This document shows, piece by piece, positions 7,846 to 16,249 of a stretch of DNA of 64,000 nucleotides; position 1 is the first letter of the stretch, and each line of letters starts with the position of its first letter. Source of the DNA: JBFLYZ01 sp040756415 (GTDB lineage: Bacteria; Bacteroidota; Bacteroidia; JADZBD01). The position numbers were made by a program, and so were the translations under genes. The stretch covers positions 1 to 64,000 of the forward strand of contig JBFLYZ010000004.1 in the NCBI GenBank assembly GCA_040756415.1. The letters are read 5' to 3'. The notes under the pieces were generated by a model. That model was given only the letters and a program-made list of their open reading frames with translations, was not told the origin of the DNA and did no database searches.

Positions 7846-9141
7846 TTATGCCTCTGCTCTAGCCAGTATGATCTTTCTTTGCTCCAGCATTTGAAAGTAC
7901 GATTCAAGCCTGTTTTTAATATTGGCATAGGAAAAATACCGCGGGTCAACAAGGTCGGACTCGATAAACCCGACCGGAATGCCGGTGCGCTGCTCGATCT
8001 CGCGCATGATCATGAGCTGGCCGGCCGAGAACGAATTGCAGGATTTGATGGAATTGATCAGGAAGCCGTCTGCGCGATAGTCCCTCACGTACTTTTCGAT
8101 CAGGTCCACCCGCTGCGGCAGGTTCATGTTGGTATAACATTCCATGCAGTAGCGGGCCAGGCTTTCGAGGGGGTTAGCGGGATCGTGGCGGAAACCAAGG
8201 TCGTAGAGACCACCCACCTTTGTGTAAGTAGAAGCCACGATCACCGCGCCCATGTCATAGAATATCTTCCAGAATTCCCTGAAATTCGTCCAGTTGGGAG
8301 GGCCTTCCACCACCAGCCGGAAACGCTCTTCCTTCATTTCCCCTTCGGGAGTTACCGGCAACAGCCCGCCTGCAGCCCGCTCGCTGACCTCGCGGTGCAG
8401 CTCGCGGTAATAGTTTACACATTCTTCCGATCCCCTGAATGCGGTGTTGATGGGACCCATGTAATACACTCCGGCAAAGTAAGCATCAATAGGGGACGGT
8501 TTATGCTTAGCCGCCTCCAGTATCTTTACCCAGTACTGCTCGGCCTGCATGGAGTTATCCAGCATTTTACCGAGGCGTTCGGGGTCGTACCTCTTGCCCG
8601 ATACGTTCTCCATTTTGGGAATAACCTCTTCGCGCAACTGCTTTACCATGTAATCCACTTGTTCTGCGGTTATCTTGCCATCCTCCTGGTAAGGGGTGTG
8701 CAGCATGGCCACCTCCGCGTTGGGATAAAGACGGTTCAGGTTCTCGAACCATTTCAGGAAGGTGAAGCAGCCCGTATAGCTCAGCAGCAAAAGGTCGGGT
8801 TCCGGCAGCTTTTCACCGGTGGGGCCTACGTTGCCGTTGAGCATCATGCCGATATCGCATTTCACATACGTGCATACGTCTTCCGAATGCCCCATCTTTT
8901 CGGCATCCTTGATAAAGGAGCCCGATTTTTTTCTCATGCCCGACTGGAGCGCGTTGATCTCGGGATATACCGGCAGCATGTCGAATGACAGGATCAGCTC
9001 GATAAGATTGCCGGGCACGAAGGTGTAAACCACTTTTTTGCCGAGTTCTTTGGCCTTGCTCAGGTCCTGGAACTGCTTGGTGAGCATCTCCTTCTGGATG
9101 ATCATGCTCTTCTCTTTGATTGCCTCTTTCGGGTTCGCCAT
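7846..9141 (-). CDS. bcrB: Benzoyl-CoA reductase subunit BcrB
   Basis: 431 residues, HgdB/BcrB family. Conserved Cys appear in EDVCTYVKCDIG, SYTGCFTF and SIKSCNSFSAG, suitable for Fe-S and substrate binding. The segment GPPNWTNFREFWKIFYDMGA is typical of BcrB. With BcrC it forms the part where the aromatic ring of benzoyl-CoA is reduced to cyclohexa-1,5-diene-1-carbonyl-CoA in the cytoplasm. It lies 19 bp after bcrC and 56 bp before bcrA, in one transcription unit. The length (Thauera BcrB is about 435) suggests an intact gene. Confidence 0.88.
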   Translation of the reverse strand: MANPKEAIKEKSMIIQKEMLTKQFQDLSKAKELGKKVVYTFVPGNLIELILSFDMLPVYPEINALQSGMRKKSGSFIKDAEKMGHSEDVCTYVKCDIGMMLNGNVGPTGEKLPEPDLLLLSYTGCFTFLKWFENLNRLYPNAEVAMLHTPYQEDGKITAEQVDYMVKQLREEVIPKMENVSGKRYDPERLGKMLDNSMQAEQYWVKILEAAKHKPSPIDAYFAGVYYMGPINTAFRGSEECVNYYRELHREVSERAAGGLLPVTPEGEMKEERFRLVVEGPPNWTNFREFWKIFYDMGAVIVASTYTKVGGLYDLGFRHDPANPLESLARYCMECYTNMNLPQRVDLIEKYVRDYRADGFLINSIKSCNSFSAGQLMIMREIEQRTGIPVGFIESDLVDPRYFSYANIKNRLESYFQMLEQRKIILARAEA

Positions 9142-9160
9142 GTTAACGCGGTTTGGGATT

Positions 9161-10324
9161 TCAAGCCCAGAGCTTGATGGAATCTGAAAAAGTGCCGGCC
9201 TGCTCCCTGATCACTTTGAACTGGCCGGTATTTTCGTGAAACTGGAAATTGATATGCGGAATGCCGGCTTCATCGCATTCTTTCTGCATTTGCGGCCGGT
9301 CGAGCAGGGCGGGGTCGCAAAAGCTGGCGGCCGAGAAGATCACCCCGTCAGCCTTTCTCCGCTTTACGAGCTGCACCAGGCGTTTTCCCCTCGGGTTACC
9401 CACATCGTAGAAGCAGGAGGCGAAGGTGCTCGCGTTCAGGTAGGCATCCGCAAGCGCCCTGAGCGGATCGTCCGAACGATCATCCACCTCTCCCTGTATC
9501 CACCGCGAGCCCAGCATGAAATCATCATCTACGATATAGCAGCCGGCCATCTCGATCGATTTGATCAGCCCGATAGGAGGCTGTTCGCAAAAGGAGCCGG
9601 AAACGACAACCCTTATGTTGTCCATCGGCTCGCCCCGCTCCTTGGAAATATACCCGAGCACCTGCTCCAGCATCTCGTTATGCTCTTCAACGGGCATGGT
9701 AAGGCCAGCGCGAAGAATGTGATAGGTTTCCACGGCCGAAAGCCGCCAGGGGAATTCTTGTCTTATTTGATAGATATCTTCGATCAGCTTCCTGTTCCGG
9801 TTGTAGAGCCCGATGGATTTGTTCAGCATTTCTGCCGTCACCGTTTTCCCGTTGATCCGGGTAATATCCTCTATTATTTTCTGCATTTCCTGGATATAGA
9901 ACAAACCTCCGATCCCCAGGTCAAGGTTCTGCGGGTAATCAAAATACCGCTGGAACTTACCCACCTTCGAAAGCTTGAACATGCCGGAAAGGTTCCGTAT
10001 GCAGTCGCAGATGGCCGGGAAGAGGAATCCATCGAAGCCCTTCAGGTTTTCATCCAGGGCCATTTCAATGACCCCGCGCGGAAGATGGCAGATGTAAGAC
10101 TGGTAGTATGCATCGCCCTTGATGATCTGTTTCCTGTCGCCCGCGCCCATGATCCCCACCGGCAGGGCATGCGCGGCATGGATCACCTCGCGCGGCACAT
10201 AGATCGGCAGATAACCGACCAGCACCCTGCTTTCCGATTGAGCCTTCCATCTCCTGGCCCGCGTGAAATTCAGGTCGAACGCGGATGCCTCACTCTCTTT
10301 TAAGATATCTTCAAGGGATCTCAT
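9161..10324 (-). CDS. bcrC: Benzoyl-CoA reductase subunit BcrC
   Basis: Starting at 10324 (MRSLEDIL) gives 387 residues. The earlier ATG at 10363 would lie upstream of the expected transcript start set by the -7 element at 10342-10349, so 10324 is preferred. HgdB/BcrC family: Cys in AICDCIRN, the strongly conserved GSFCEQPPIGLIK (about 250) and SAASFCDPALLDRP. BcrC pairs with BcrB to form the catalytic heterodimer. It is the first gene of the bcrCBA-hemerythrin-PNPOx-tnaA operon and is preceded by one of the best regulatory palindromes in the window. Confidence 0.88.
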   Translation of the reverse strand: MRSLEDILKESEASAFDLNFTRARRWKAQSESRVLVGYLPIYVPREVIHAAHALPVGIMGAGDRKQIIKGDAYYQSYICHLPRGVIEMALDENLKGFDGFLFPAICDCIRNLSGMFKLSKVGKFQRYFDYPQNLDLGIGGLFYIQEMQKIIEDITRINGKTVTAEMLNKSIGLYNRNRKLIEDIYQIRQEFPWRLSAVETYHILRAGLTMPVEEHNEMLEQVLGYISKERGEPMDNIRVVVSGSFCEQPPIGLIKSIEMAGCYIVDDDFMLGSRWIQGEVDDRSDDPLRALADAYLNASTFASCFYDVGNPRGKRLVQLVKRRKADGVIFSAASFCDPALLDRPQMQKECDEAGIPHINFQFHENTGQFKVIREQAGTFSDSIKLWA

Positions 10325-10341
10325 GCAAGATTTCTTTTTTA

Positions 10342-10388
10342 CAAAGAAAGTTTCGTTCGTCATGAAATTTTATGATTTCAGTCATAAA
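10342..10388 (-). promoter_or_regulatory. CRP/FNR-type box plus -7 element, bcrCBA operon promoter
   Basis: Box TATGA-TTTCAG-TCATA at 10371-10386, extended to perfect 7-base arms TTTATGA/TCATAAA (10369-10388). Minus-strand TTTCTTTG (one mismatch to TAnnTTTG) at 10342-10349; spacing 33 bp. The predicted transcript start is near 10337, supporting the bcrC start at 10324. Confidence 0.75.
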
Positions 10389-10419
10389 TACACTTGCCTG
10401 AAGCAGGTAGCTTCGTAAG

Positions 10420-11016
10420 GTGAAGACAAAGGACATACGTTTTGGTGCGGTCATTCTGGCGGGCGGAAGATCGCAGCGCATGGGAGTTCCGAAACTGTTT
10501 TTGAAAGCGGGCGACTGCACGATCCTGGAGAACCTGCTCGCGGAGTATCAGGAGGCCGGCATACATGATATTTGCCTGGTCATCAACCGCTGGTTTTGCG
10601 TTGGCGAATGGGAACACTATCTGTATAACAGGCTGCCTTATATTGTAAGGGTTGATCCCGGCATGGGCAGATTTCATTCGCTGCGCGCAGGATTGAGGAG
10701 GATGCCGGATACCGAGCAGGTATTTCTCCAGAATGCGGATAACCCGTTCACCAGCCGGACAATAATCCGCCAGATGGCCGCCAGTTTTCATCCGGCCGGG
10801 CGTACACACGTAACCTTTCAGGGGAAAAAAGGTCATCCGGTGCTGATATCGAAAAAGATCGTTCAGCGGCTCATCGCCATTCCCGGAGATGATCACAACC
10901 TGCGCGACATACTGGGCGGGTATCCCGAACACCTGGTGGAGACGGCAGACGAGGGCGTGCTTGTGAATATGAACACCCCTGAAGATTACGCACGGATGCT
11001 GGCTGGCCATGCCTGA
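10420..11016 (+). CDS. mocA: MobA-like NTP transferase, probable molybdenum cofactor cytidylyltransferase
   Basis: 198 residues from a GTG start. VILAGGRSQRMGVPKLFL is the nucleotidyltransferase signature; Asp in LQNADNPF and Gly/His in GKKGHPVLI are typical of MobA/MocA enzymes. MocA turns Mo-molybdopterin into the cytosine dinucleotide form used by xanthine-oxidase-family enzymes. Such an enzyme, 4-hydroxybenzoyl-CoA reductase, is encoded at 37519..41234. It overlaps xdhC by 8 bases and shares the intergenic region with bcrC. Confidence 0.8.
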   Translation: MKTKDIRFGAVILAGGRSQRMGVPKLFLKAGDCTILENLLAEYQEAGIHDICLVINRWFCVGEWEHYLYNRLPYIVRVDPGMGRFHSLRAGLRRMPDTEQVFLQNADNPFTSRTIIRQMAASFHPAGRTHVTFQGKKGHPVLISKKIVQRLIAIPGDDHNLRDILGGYPEHLVETADEGVLVNMNTPEDYARMLAGHA

Positions 11017-11797
11017 TGTGTACGATAAAATTGCCGAAGCCCGCAAACACAATATCCGGGTGGCACTGTGCACCGTTGTCAATACAAAGGGCAGCACCCC
11101 CCGTAAGATCGGGGCCAAAATGCTGGTAGACGAAAAAGGGCAGGTATTCGGGACAATAGGCGGAGGCGAGCTGGAAAGGAATGTGATCGGTAATGCCTTC
11201 GAGCAGATACGGAGCGGAACCGCTAAATTATTCAGGCACGATCTCCTACACCAGCACAATATGTGCTGCGGAGGTACGGTTGACGTGCTCATTGAGCCGA
11301 TATTTATGAGGAGCAAGCTTTATATTTTTGGCGCTGGCCATACGGGCTCGGCCCTTGCGGAGTATGCAGCGGATCTCAGCTTTGAGATCTTTCTCGTTGA
11401 CAACAGGAAAGAATACCTGGCAAGCTGTAAAAAAGAGGGGGTGAACAAAGTACACCTCCCGTTCGCCAAGGCGCTTCAGCTATTGCCGTTCGATGAGCAT
11501 ACGTTCGTATGCATCATGACCTACTCGCACGCCATCGACAGGGATATTTTGCTGCACTGCATGAAACAACCCTCGGCCTACCTGGGAATGATCGGCAGCC
11601 GCAGAAAGGTGGAAGTGACAAAGAGACTGTTCATGCAGTCCGGCCTTTGCGAAGAGCGTGCACTGGAAAAGGTAGACATGCCGATGGGTATGGACATCGG
11701 TGCGGAAGGGCCGCACGAGATCGCGCTGAGCATACTTGCAAAAGTGATAGAGGTTAAAAACAGCCTTGCAGGATGGAAAAAAGAATTACGGTCGTAA
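11009..11797 (+). CDS. xdhC: XdhC-family molybdenum cofactor insertion/sulfuration factor
   Basis: 262 residues. The N-terminal XdhC/CoxI domain has GSTPRKIGAKMLV and GTIGGGELE, with MCCGGTVDVLIEP at about 88-100. The C-terminal Rossmann domain begins with YIFGAGHTG (about 110) and contains IGSRRKVE and DIGAEGPHEIA. XdhC proteins bind the cofactor and deliver it, in sulfurated form, to xanthine-oxidase-type enzymes; the only such client in this window is the HcrCA fusion. It overlaps both neighbours (8 and 25 bases), indicating coupled translation with mocA and the SDR gene. Confidence 0.85.
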   Translation: MPDVYDKIAEARKHNIRVALCTVVNTKGSTPRKIGAKMLVDEKGQVFGTIGGGELERNVIGNAFEQIRSGTAKLFRHDLLHQHNMCCGGTVDVLIEPIFMRSKLYIFGAGHTGSALAEYAADLSFEIFLVDNRKEYLASCKKEGVNKVHLPFAKALQLLPFDEHTFVCIMTYSHAIDRDILLHCMKQPSAYLGMIGSRRKVEVTKRLFMQSGLCEERALEKVDMPMGMDIGAEGPHEIALSILAKVIEVKNSLAGWKKELRS

Positions 11798-12507
11798 CCG
11801 GTGCGGCAAATGGCATTGGCAGGGCCATTACCGACCGGCTCGTAAAAGAGGATTATTTTGTGATCGCGGTGGATGTCGATGCGGCTGGCGGTAAGAAGCT
11901 ATTGGTAAGGTACGGGAAAGGTAAGCTGCAATTCGCAAAAGCGGATATCAGCTCCGAGCGGGTGGTGGAAAATCTTTTCAGGAAGATACAGGAGCGATTC
12001 GGCCGCATAGACGTATTGGTGAACAATGCCGGCATAATCCGCGACAATATGATCTGGAACATGCCGGTGGAGGACTTCGACCGGGTGATCAGCGTCAACC
12101 TGAGAGCGGCCTGGCTCATGAGCCGGGAGGCCGCAAAGCTAATGAGGATACAGAACAGCGGCCGGATCATTAATATTTCTTCGCGTGCCAGCCTGGGCAA
12201 CAGGGGGCAAAGCAATTACTCGGCATCCAAAGCCGGGATTATCGCGCTCACCAGGGTGCTTGCGCTTGAGCTCGGCAAGAACAATGTTCTGGTAAATGCG
12301 GTCGCCCCGGGCCTGATCGATACTCCCCTTACCAGGAAACTGAACCCGGACGTTTTGCGATCGCTGATAGAGGCACAGCCCACCCGGGCCATGGGAAAGC
12401 CCGAGGATGTGGCGCATGCGGTGGCCTTCCTGGCGAATGAATGCACCCGGTTCATTACGGGTCAGACACTTTATATAGATGGCGGAAAAAGTATAGGGGC
12501 GGGTTAA
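11773..12507 (+). CDS. Short-chain dehydrogenase/reductase (FabG-like)
   Basis: 244 residues, classical SDR. Motifs: TGAANGIG (cofactor binding), NNAG, catalytic Ser in NISSRAS, YSASK, and the IDGG ending. Asp in AVDVD suggests NAD(H). FabG-type enzymes interconvert 3-oxoacyl and 3-hydroxyacyl thioesters; aromatic degraders also use SDRs on alicyclic CoA thioesters (for example BadH). The neighbourhood suggests a CoA-ester substrate, but the sequence does not fix which. It is the last gene of the mocA-xdhC-SDR unit. Confidence 0.75.
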   Translation: MEKRITVVTGAANGIGRAITDRLVKEDYFVIAVDVDAAGGKKLLVRYGKGKLQFAKADISSERVVENLFRKIQERFGRIDVLVNNAGIIRDNMIWNMPVEDFDRVISVNLRAAWLMSREAAKLMRIQNSGRIINISSRASLGNRGQSNYSASKAGIIALTRVLALELGKNNVLVNAVAPGLIDTPLTRKLNPDVLRSLIEAQPTRAMGKPEDVAHAVAFLANECTRFITGQTLYIDGGKSIGAG

Positions 12508-12519
12508 GCCGCTGCAGCG

Positions 12520-14322
12520 TTAAAGAACTACATTCGCTAAAACACGGGCCGAATCTTCCAGATCGGCATTGATCCTTAAGGCTACTTCTCTTTTGCCGAA
12601 AGCCAGTTGGAGAAGCATGCTCTGGTAATAGGCTATGCCCTTGTCAAGGTTGGAGCGGAAGGCAGACAGATAGCTTTTCTGTTTAGCAGTGATCGTGGCG
12701 CGGCATTTTTCCGCTTCGGTCTTGAAAAAGTCCACATACATTTTCAGCTCCTTGAGAAACATGTGAGGGCGATTGCGCGCATTAAGAATGTTCTTCCGCC
12801 CATAAATGTGCGCAACCATATCTTCCAGCGAGAATATGCCCGAAAAATAGGCGAGGTTAGGGCCGGGACATATGGTTACTGCTTCCAGGTGGTGCTCTAC
12901 GGGAAGGCGATTTTTCAGCAAAACGGCTACGGAAAGCCCTTCGCAAAGGCAGTCTTTTTCGGTTATCAGGTCGAACTCCTCTTGGAATTCAGCGCCCGGT
13001 ATCTGCTGCTCCGTGAGCTGGCGGATCTTCAGGTTCTGGTATTGGCGCGATGCGGTGCAAATAGGCTGGGGGGTGAACTCGGTGTTAAATGCAAGATGTT
13101 TCTTATAACAGGGGCTTCCCGGGCGATGTTTCATTATTCTTTCCTTGCGCTGTTCCTCTGCCGAACTTTTCCTGAAATTGTTGAACGGCAAACCCAGGGG
13201 AGAGGAGTGGCTCAGGTAATAATCCTCTTCCTGCGCTGTAGCCAGCATTTCGAGCGTATGCTGATCCACGTTGGTCGCTTCAGGGACCAGGAGGAAAGGG
13301 CTTCCCCACCCGGTTGAATGTACTTTGTAATATTCACGGAGAAAGGCATCCTCTTCAGCCGTGCCTATTCCTCCCTGCACCGAGACGCGAATGCCGCCTG
13401 CGGCCGATGGGAACGGAAGTTTTTTATCCGCCAGGGCCTTTTCAAGAAGGGGGAAAAGCTCATGGGATAGTTCTTCGCGTTTTGTCCGGAATTCTTCCAG
13501 TATCGGGCCAAGGAGATGGCCTTCGGTAGGAAATGCGTGGCCGCCACAATTCAGTCCCGACTCGATTCTGAACTCGGAGATGTAAATGCCTTTTTTGGCC
13601 AGGAACTTGCCCTGTATCAGGGCCGAGCGGTAGTCGCTTACTTTAAGTATGATCTTCTTTTTGATGTTGCCGTTCTCATCGGGATAGAAATCGCTGAACT
13701 TTTCCAGGTAGGCGAACAATCGGGGGTTAAGGCCTGCGGAAAAAACAACGGCCGAGGAAAGCTCGCTGAGCGCAAAGCCGCGCAATGCAGATAAAGCATC
13801 CGAATATTCGTCAGGCAATGGTTTTCCCGCCTTGTCGTATGACGGGTTATCCACCTTTGTCATGATGTTCACATCGATCGCGCCCGGTATTATACGCTGC
13901 CTCAGCTTCTGCTGCAGCGCCTCCTTCTCAGGTCCTTCCCCGAGAGCGTTCATTTCCGTATACAGATGCTTGTCGGGCGAGCTATCCGGGAGCAGCCTGA
14001 AATATTTATCTATATCCTTACCCTTGCCAAACGCTTCCGCTTTCAGCTTCTGCACCTGGGCATCTACGATCTGTTTAAGCAGGTTGAGGTATGCCCGGAT
14101 ACGTTTGGCCCTGTGGTCGATATCCTTCGTTGAAATAGCGGTGTACTTCAGCCCCTCGGCTTCGCAATAGAACTTGCGCATCTGCTCTACCAGGTCATCC
14201 TGGATAATGGAGACCACGGACGAAATGCCGAAGCGGGCCACCTTAACGGGCGTATCGATAGTATAGCCCAGGCCCATGACCGGAATATGGAATGAATGGG
14301 GGGAATTGAAGTTCATCAGCAC
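12520..14322 (-). CDS. Conserved-looking 600-residue protein of unknown function
   Basis: 600 residues, soluble, no signal peptide. The N-terminus PVMGLGYTIDTPVKVARFG resembles the start of a TIM-barrel flavoprotein such as nitronate monooxygenase. Other striking segments are GLNCGGHAFPTEGHLLGPI, SVQGGIGTAEEDAFL, STGWGSPFLLVPEATNVD and EKDCLCEGLS. Glycine-rich loops after strands suggest a nucleotide- or flavin-binding barrel, followed by a helical C-terminus (about 540-600). I cannot assign a function. It has its own regulatory box and -7 element, in register with the bcr and hcr promoters, so it probably belongs to the same physiology. Confidence 0.7.
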   Translation of the reverse strand: MLMNFNSPHSFHIPVMGLGYTIDTPVKVARFGISSVVSIIQDDLVEQMRKFYCEAEGLKYTAISTKDIDHRAKRIRAYLNLLKQIVDAQVQKLKAEAFGKGKDIDKYFRLLPDSSPDKHLYTEMNALGEGPEKEALQQKLRQRIIPGAIDVNIMTKVDNPSYDKAGKPLPDEYSDALSALRGFALSELSSAVVFSAGLNPRLFAYLEKFSDFYPDENGNIKKKIILKVSDYRSALIQGKFLAKKGIYISEFRIESGLNCGGHAFPTEGHLLGPILEEFRTKREELSHELFPLLEKALADKKLPFPSAAGGIRVSVQGGIGTAEEDAFLREYYKVHSTGWGSPFLLVPEATNVDQHTLEMLATAQEEDYYLSHSSPLGLPFNNFRKSSAEEQRKERIMKHRPGSPCYKKHLAFNTEFTPQPICTASRQYQNLKIRQLTEQQIPGAEFQEEFDLITEKDCLCEGLSVAVLLKNRLPVEHHLEAVTICPGPNLAYFSGIFSLEDMVAHIYGRKNILNARNRPHMFLKELKMYVDFFKTEAEKCRATITAKQKSYLSAFRSNLDKGIAYYQSMLLQLAFGKREVALRINADLEDSARVLANVVL

Positions 14323-14344
14323 CTGACAGTATCGTTTGCGCGGT

Positions 14345-14389
14345 CAAAGCAAGGTATAATGCCCCGGTTAAAGTATGATGAGAATCATA
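14345..14389 (-). promoter_or_regulatory. CRP/FNR-type box plus -7 element, promoter of the 600-residue protein
   Basis: Box TATGA-TGAGAA-TCATA at 14374-14389 (arms extend to GTATGA/TCATAC); minus-strand TTGCTTTG (one mismatch to TAnnTTTG) at 14345-14352; spacing 33 bp. Confidence 0.7.
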
Positions 14390-14402
14390 CATTATCGCTG
14401 CG

Positions 14403-14819
14403 ATGAAACATAATTTTGAAATCATGCCAAGCAAAGAGGTTGGAGAATTGCTGAAAAAAGCCCAGGACGAACTGGCTCTTGCTCATTATGAGCTTAACCG
14501 TCAGCCAAGCAGCATCATGACGCTTTGCGTTTGCCATTCTATACGGATTTCTGCGATCAGCTTTCTGCGCGCCTACCTGGTAGGCCTTCGGGGCGGAAAA
14601 GCAAGCGGTGTAACCCTTGAAGAGCTCTTCACTGCATGTTGCCATGATGACAGCGATTTCGTGAACATTGACCTCACGGGTTTTCTTTGCCGTACGCTCC
14701 ATGAAGACTGTGTTGGCGGGTATTGCCGCGACCTGAAACGCGTTGCCAGTTGTCTAAGCTCCTTAAAAGAAATGCGGGAGCTGGTTCTGGCCAAACTCCA
14801 TAAACCGTATTCAAACTGA
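14403..14819 (+). CDS. Helical protein, weakly HEPN-like
   Basis: 138 residues, mostly helical. The pattern LLKKAQDELALAHYEL, then CHSIRISAISFLRAYLVGLRG, then LEELFTACCHDD resembles HEPN domains (helical substrate-binding or RNase proteins), although the catalytic Rx4-6H is not evident. It is rich in Cys (8). A second small gene follows after 3 bases, so the two form a pair, but the partner does not look like a nucleotidyltransferase antitoxin. Function unknown. Confidence 0.5.
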   Translation: MKHNFEIMPSKEVGELLKKAQDELALAHYELNRQPSSIMTLCVCHSIRISAISFLRAYLVGLRGGKASGVTLEELFTACCHDDSDFVNIDLTGFLCRTLHEDCVGGYCRDLKRVASCLSSLKEMRELVLAKLHKPYSN

Positions 14820-14822
14820 CCT

Positions 14823-15092
14823 ATGCAGATAAACGTAGCTAAACCCACCGAACAAATACCCGTTAGCGTGGAATTCGTACTGAACCTGGAAAAAGGCCCT
14901 GTTATACTGAAAGCGGGGCTTGCCAAAAGCCAGATCAGCCAGCTTCTCGGAACCAGGCGGGCGGTCGAGATCGATCCGGTTTGCGAAACGGAAAACTGGT
15001 ATTATTGTTTTCGCGGCAAGCTATTTGCCACGTACTGCACCCTGTGCTTCAGAAAGAATTCTCTTGTCAGCGCAGAGGTTGTTCAGGCTTAG
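14823..15092 (+). CDS. Small protein of unknown function
   Basis: 89 residues, 3 bases after the HEPN-like gene. The N-terminal half is strand-like (INVAKPTEQIPVSVEFVLNL), then a short helical part (GLAKSQISQLLGTRRAVEI), and a Cys/aromatic stretch NWYYCFRGKLFATYCTLCF. There is no signal peptide or membrane segment. No family recognised; it may act with the preceding gene. Confidence 0.45.
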   Translation: MQINVAKPTEQIPVSVEFVLNLEKGPVILKAGLAKSQISQLLGTRRAVEIDPVCETENWYYCFRGKLFATYCTLCFRKNSLVSAEVVQA

Positions 15093-15112
15093 GAACGCCT
15101 GCATTCCTGTAA

Positions 15113-16150
15113 TTAATCGCATCGGAGCGTGCTGATCCCATTAGGGCCCGCTCCTACGGTAATGGTCTTTATAACGTTCAGGCTGACCGCATCCACTACC
15201 GAAACGGTATTATCGGTGATATTGGTCACGAATATCTTCGAACCGTCAATGCTGGTCGTTACCCCATGAGCGCCATTTCCTACGGTAACCGTTGAGGTCA
15301 CCGTGCTGGTGGGAATATCGATCACGTACAGCTTATTGGAAGAAGGGTTGCCATTTACGATCCCCTGGTCGCAAACATAGAGTTTCCGGTTGTCGGACGA
15401 AGGATAGAGCTGTATCGGCCCCTGCGCGCCTGCCGGTAGCGGGATAATGGTTGTATCGCCAGTGGTAATGTCATAGCGGACCACCTGCTTCAGGTCGTAA
15501 ACGGTAATATACACGCATCCGAGGGCCGGCACGACAGCCGTCTGTACGGCAATGCCACCTAAAGGCACATGGGCAATAGTGCCATTCGACACATCCACGA
15601 TCGCCATTTCCTTTGAACCCATGCAGGCCACGTACAACTTGCCGTTCATGTAACGCATGCCGTGCGGGGCCGAGCTCCCGCCCAGGTCATAACGCAGCAT
15701 CACTTTCATGTGGCGGGCATCGATCTTGATGACTTGTCCTGTGGAGTTGGCGGTGACGTATGCGAACTTCGATTCGTCATCCAGCACCACGTGTGCGATG
15801 TGATGGTCTACACCCACCTTGATGTGCTCTTTGTCTTTATCGCGCTTTCCTTTTAGCACCACCACCATATCATCTTCATGGCCATGGTGCATGGGAATAC
15901 AGGTGGCCCATACCGAGCGCCCATCGGGCGCGGCCTGCACATTGTGGGCCATGTACATGTCTTTTTTATAGGTCAGGTCCACAGTCCTTATTATCTCATA
16001 GGTTTCGGGATGAATGACGGAAATTGTGCCGTCATCCTCATTGGCCACATAGATCTTTTCTTCTTCGTTCCGCCTGCAACAATCTTTGTTGCAGCTAAGA
16101 TTGGCCATACATCCGGCAAGCAGGATCAGCCACATCAGCAGGTTCTTCAT
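15113..16150 (-). CDS. YncE/YVTN-type beta-propeller lipoprotein
   Basis: 345 residues. The signal peptide ends in a lipobox-like LANLSC, and the mature part starts with a Cys-rich NKDCCRR. Repeats of the YVTN type follow (KIYVANEDDGTISVI, KLYVACMGS, KLYVIDIPTSTV, KIFVTNITDNTVSVVD), about seven blades. A His/Met-rich stretch (IPMHHGHED, VGVDHHIAHV) could bind metal or heme. Such propellers sit on the outer face of the cell envelope or in the periplasm; some relatives accompany nitrite or NO reduction genes. It has its own box and a perfect TAGATTTG promoter. Confidence 0.75.
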   Translation of the reverse strand: MKNLLMWLILLAGCMANLSCNKDCCRRNEEEKIYVANEDDGTISVIHPETYEIIRTVDLTYKKDMYMAHNVQAAPDGRSVWATCIPMHHGHEDDMVVVLKGKRDKDKEHIKVGVDHHIAHVVLDDESKFAYVTANSTGQVIKIDARHMKVMLRYDLGGSSAPHGMRYMNGKLYVACMGSKEMAIVDVSNGTIAHVPLGGIAVQTAVVPALGCVYITVYDLKQVVRYDITTGDTTIIPLPAGAQGPIQLYPSSDNRKLYVCDQGIVNGNPSSNKLYVIDIPTSTVTSTVTVGNGAHGVTTSIDGSKIFVTNITDNTVSVVDAVSLNVIKTITVGAGPNGISTLRCD

Positions 16151-16167
16151 AGCATGGCATTTGCGAA

Positions 16168-16212
16168 CAAATCTAACCCCGGTCCGCTTACCGGACTATG
16201 ATGGCTGTCATG
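16168..16212 (-). promoter_or_regulatory. CRP/FNR-type box plus -7 element, propeller lipoprotein promoter
   Basis: Box TATGA-TGGCTG-TCATG at 16197-16212; minus-strand TAGATTTG (exact TAnnTTTG) at 16168-16175; spacing 33 bp. The gene starts at 16150. Confidence 0.75.
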
Positions 16213-16249
16213 GTTATGATGCCGGAGCGGGATCAGCGATCCGCGCGGG

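Noticed and set aside
7879..10303. Long plus-strand open frames opposite bcrB and bcrC
   Set aside because: They are antisense to well-recognised genes, have no family features, and arise from codon bias on the other strand.
10378..11316. 312-residue minus-strand frame opposite mocA and xdhC
   Set aside because: Shadow of two genes with strong motifs; it also runs through the bcrC promoter region.
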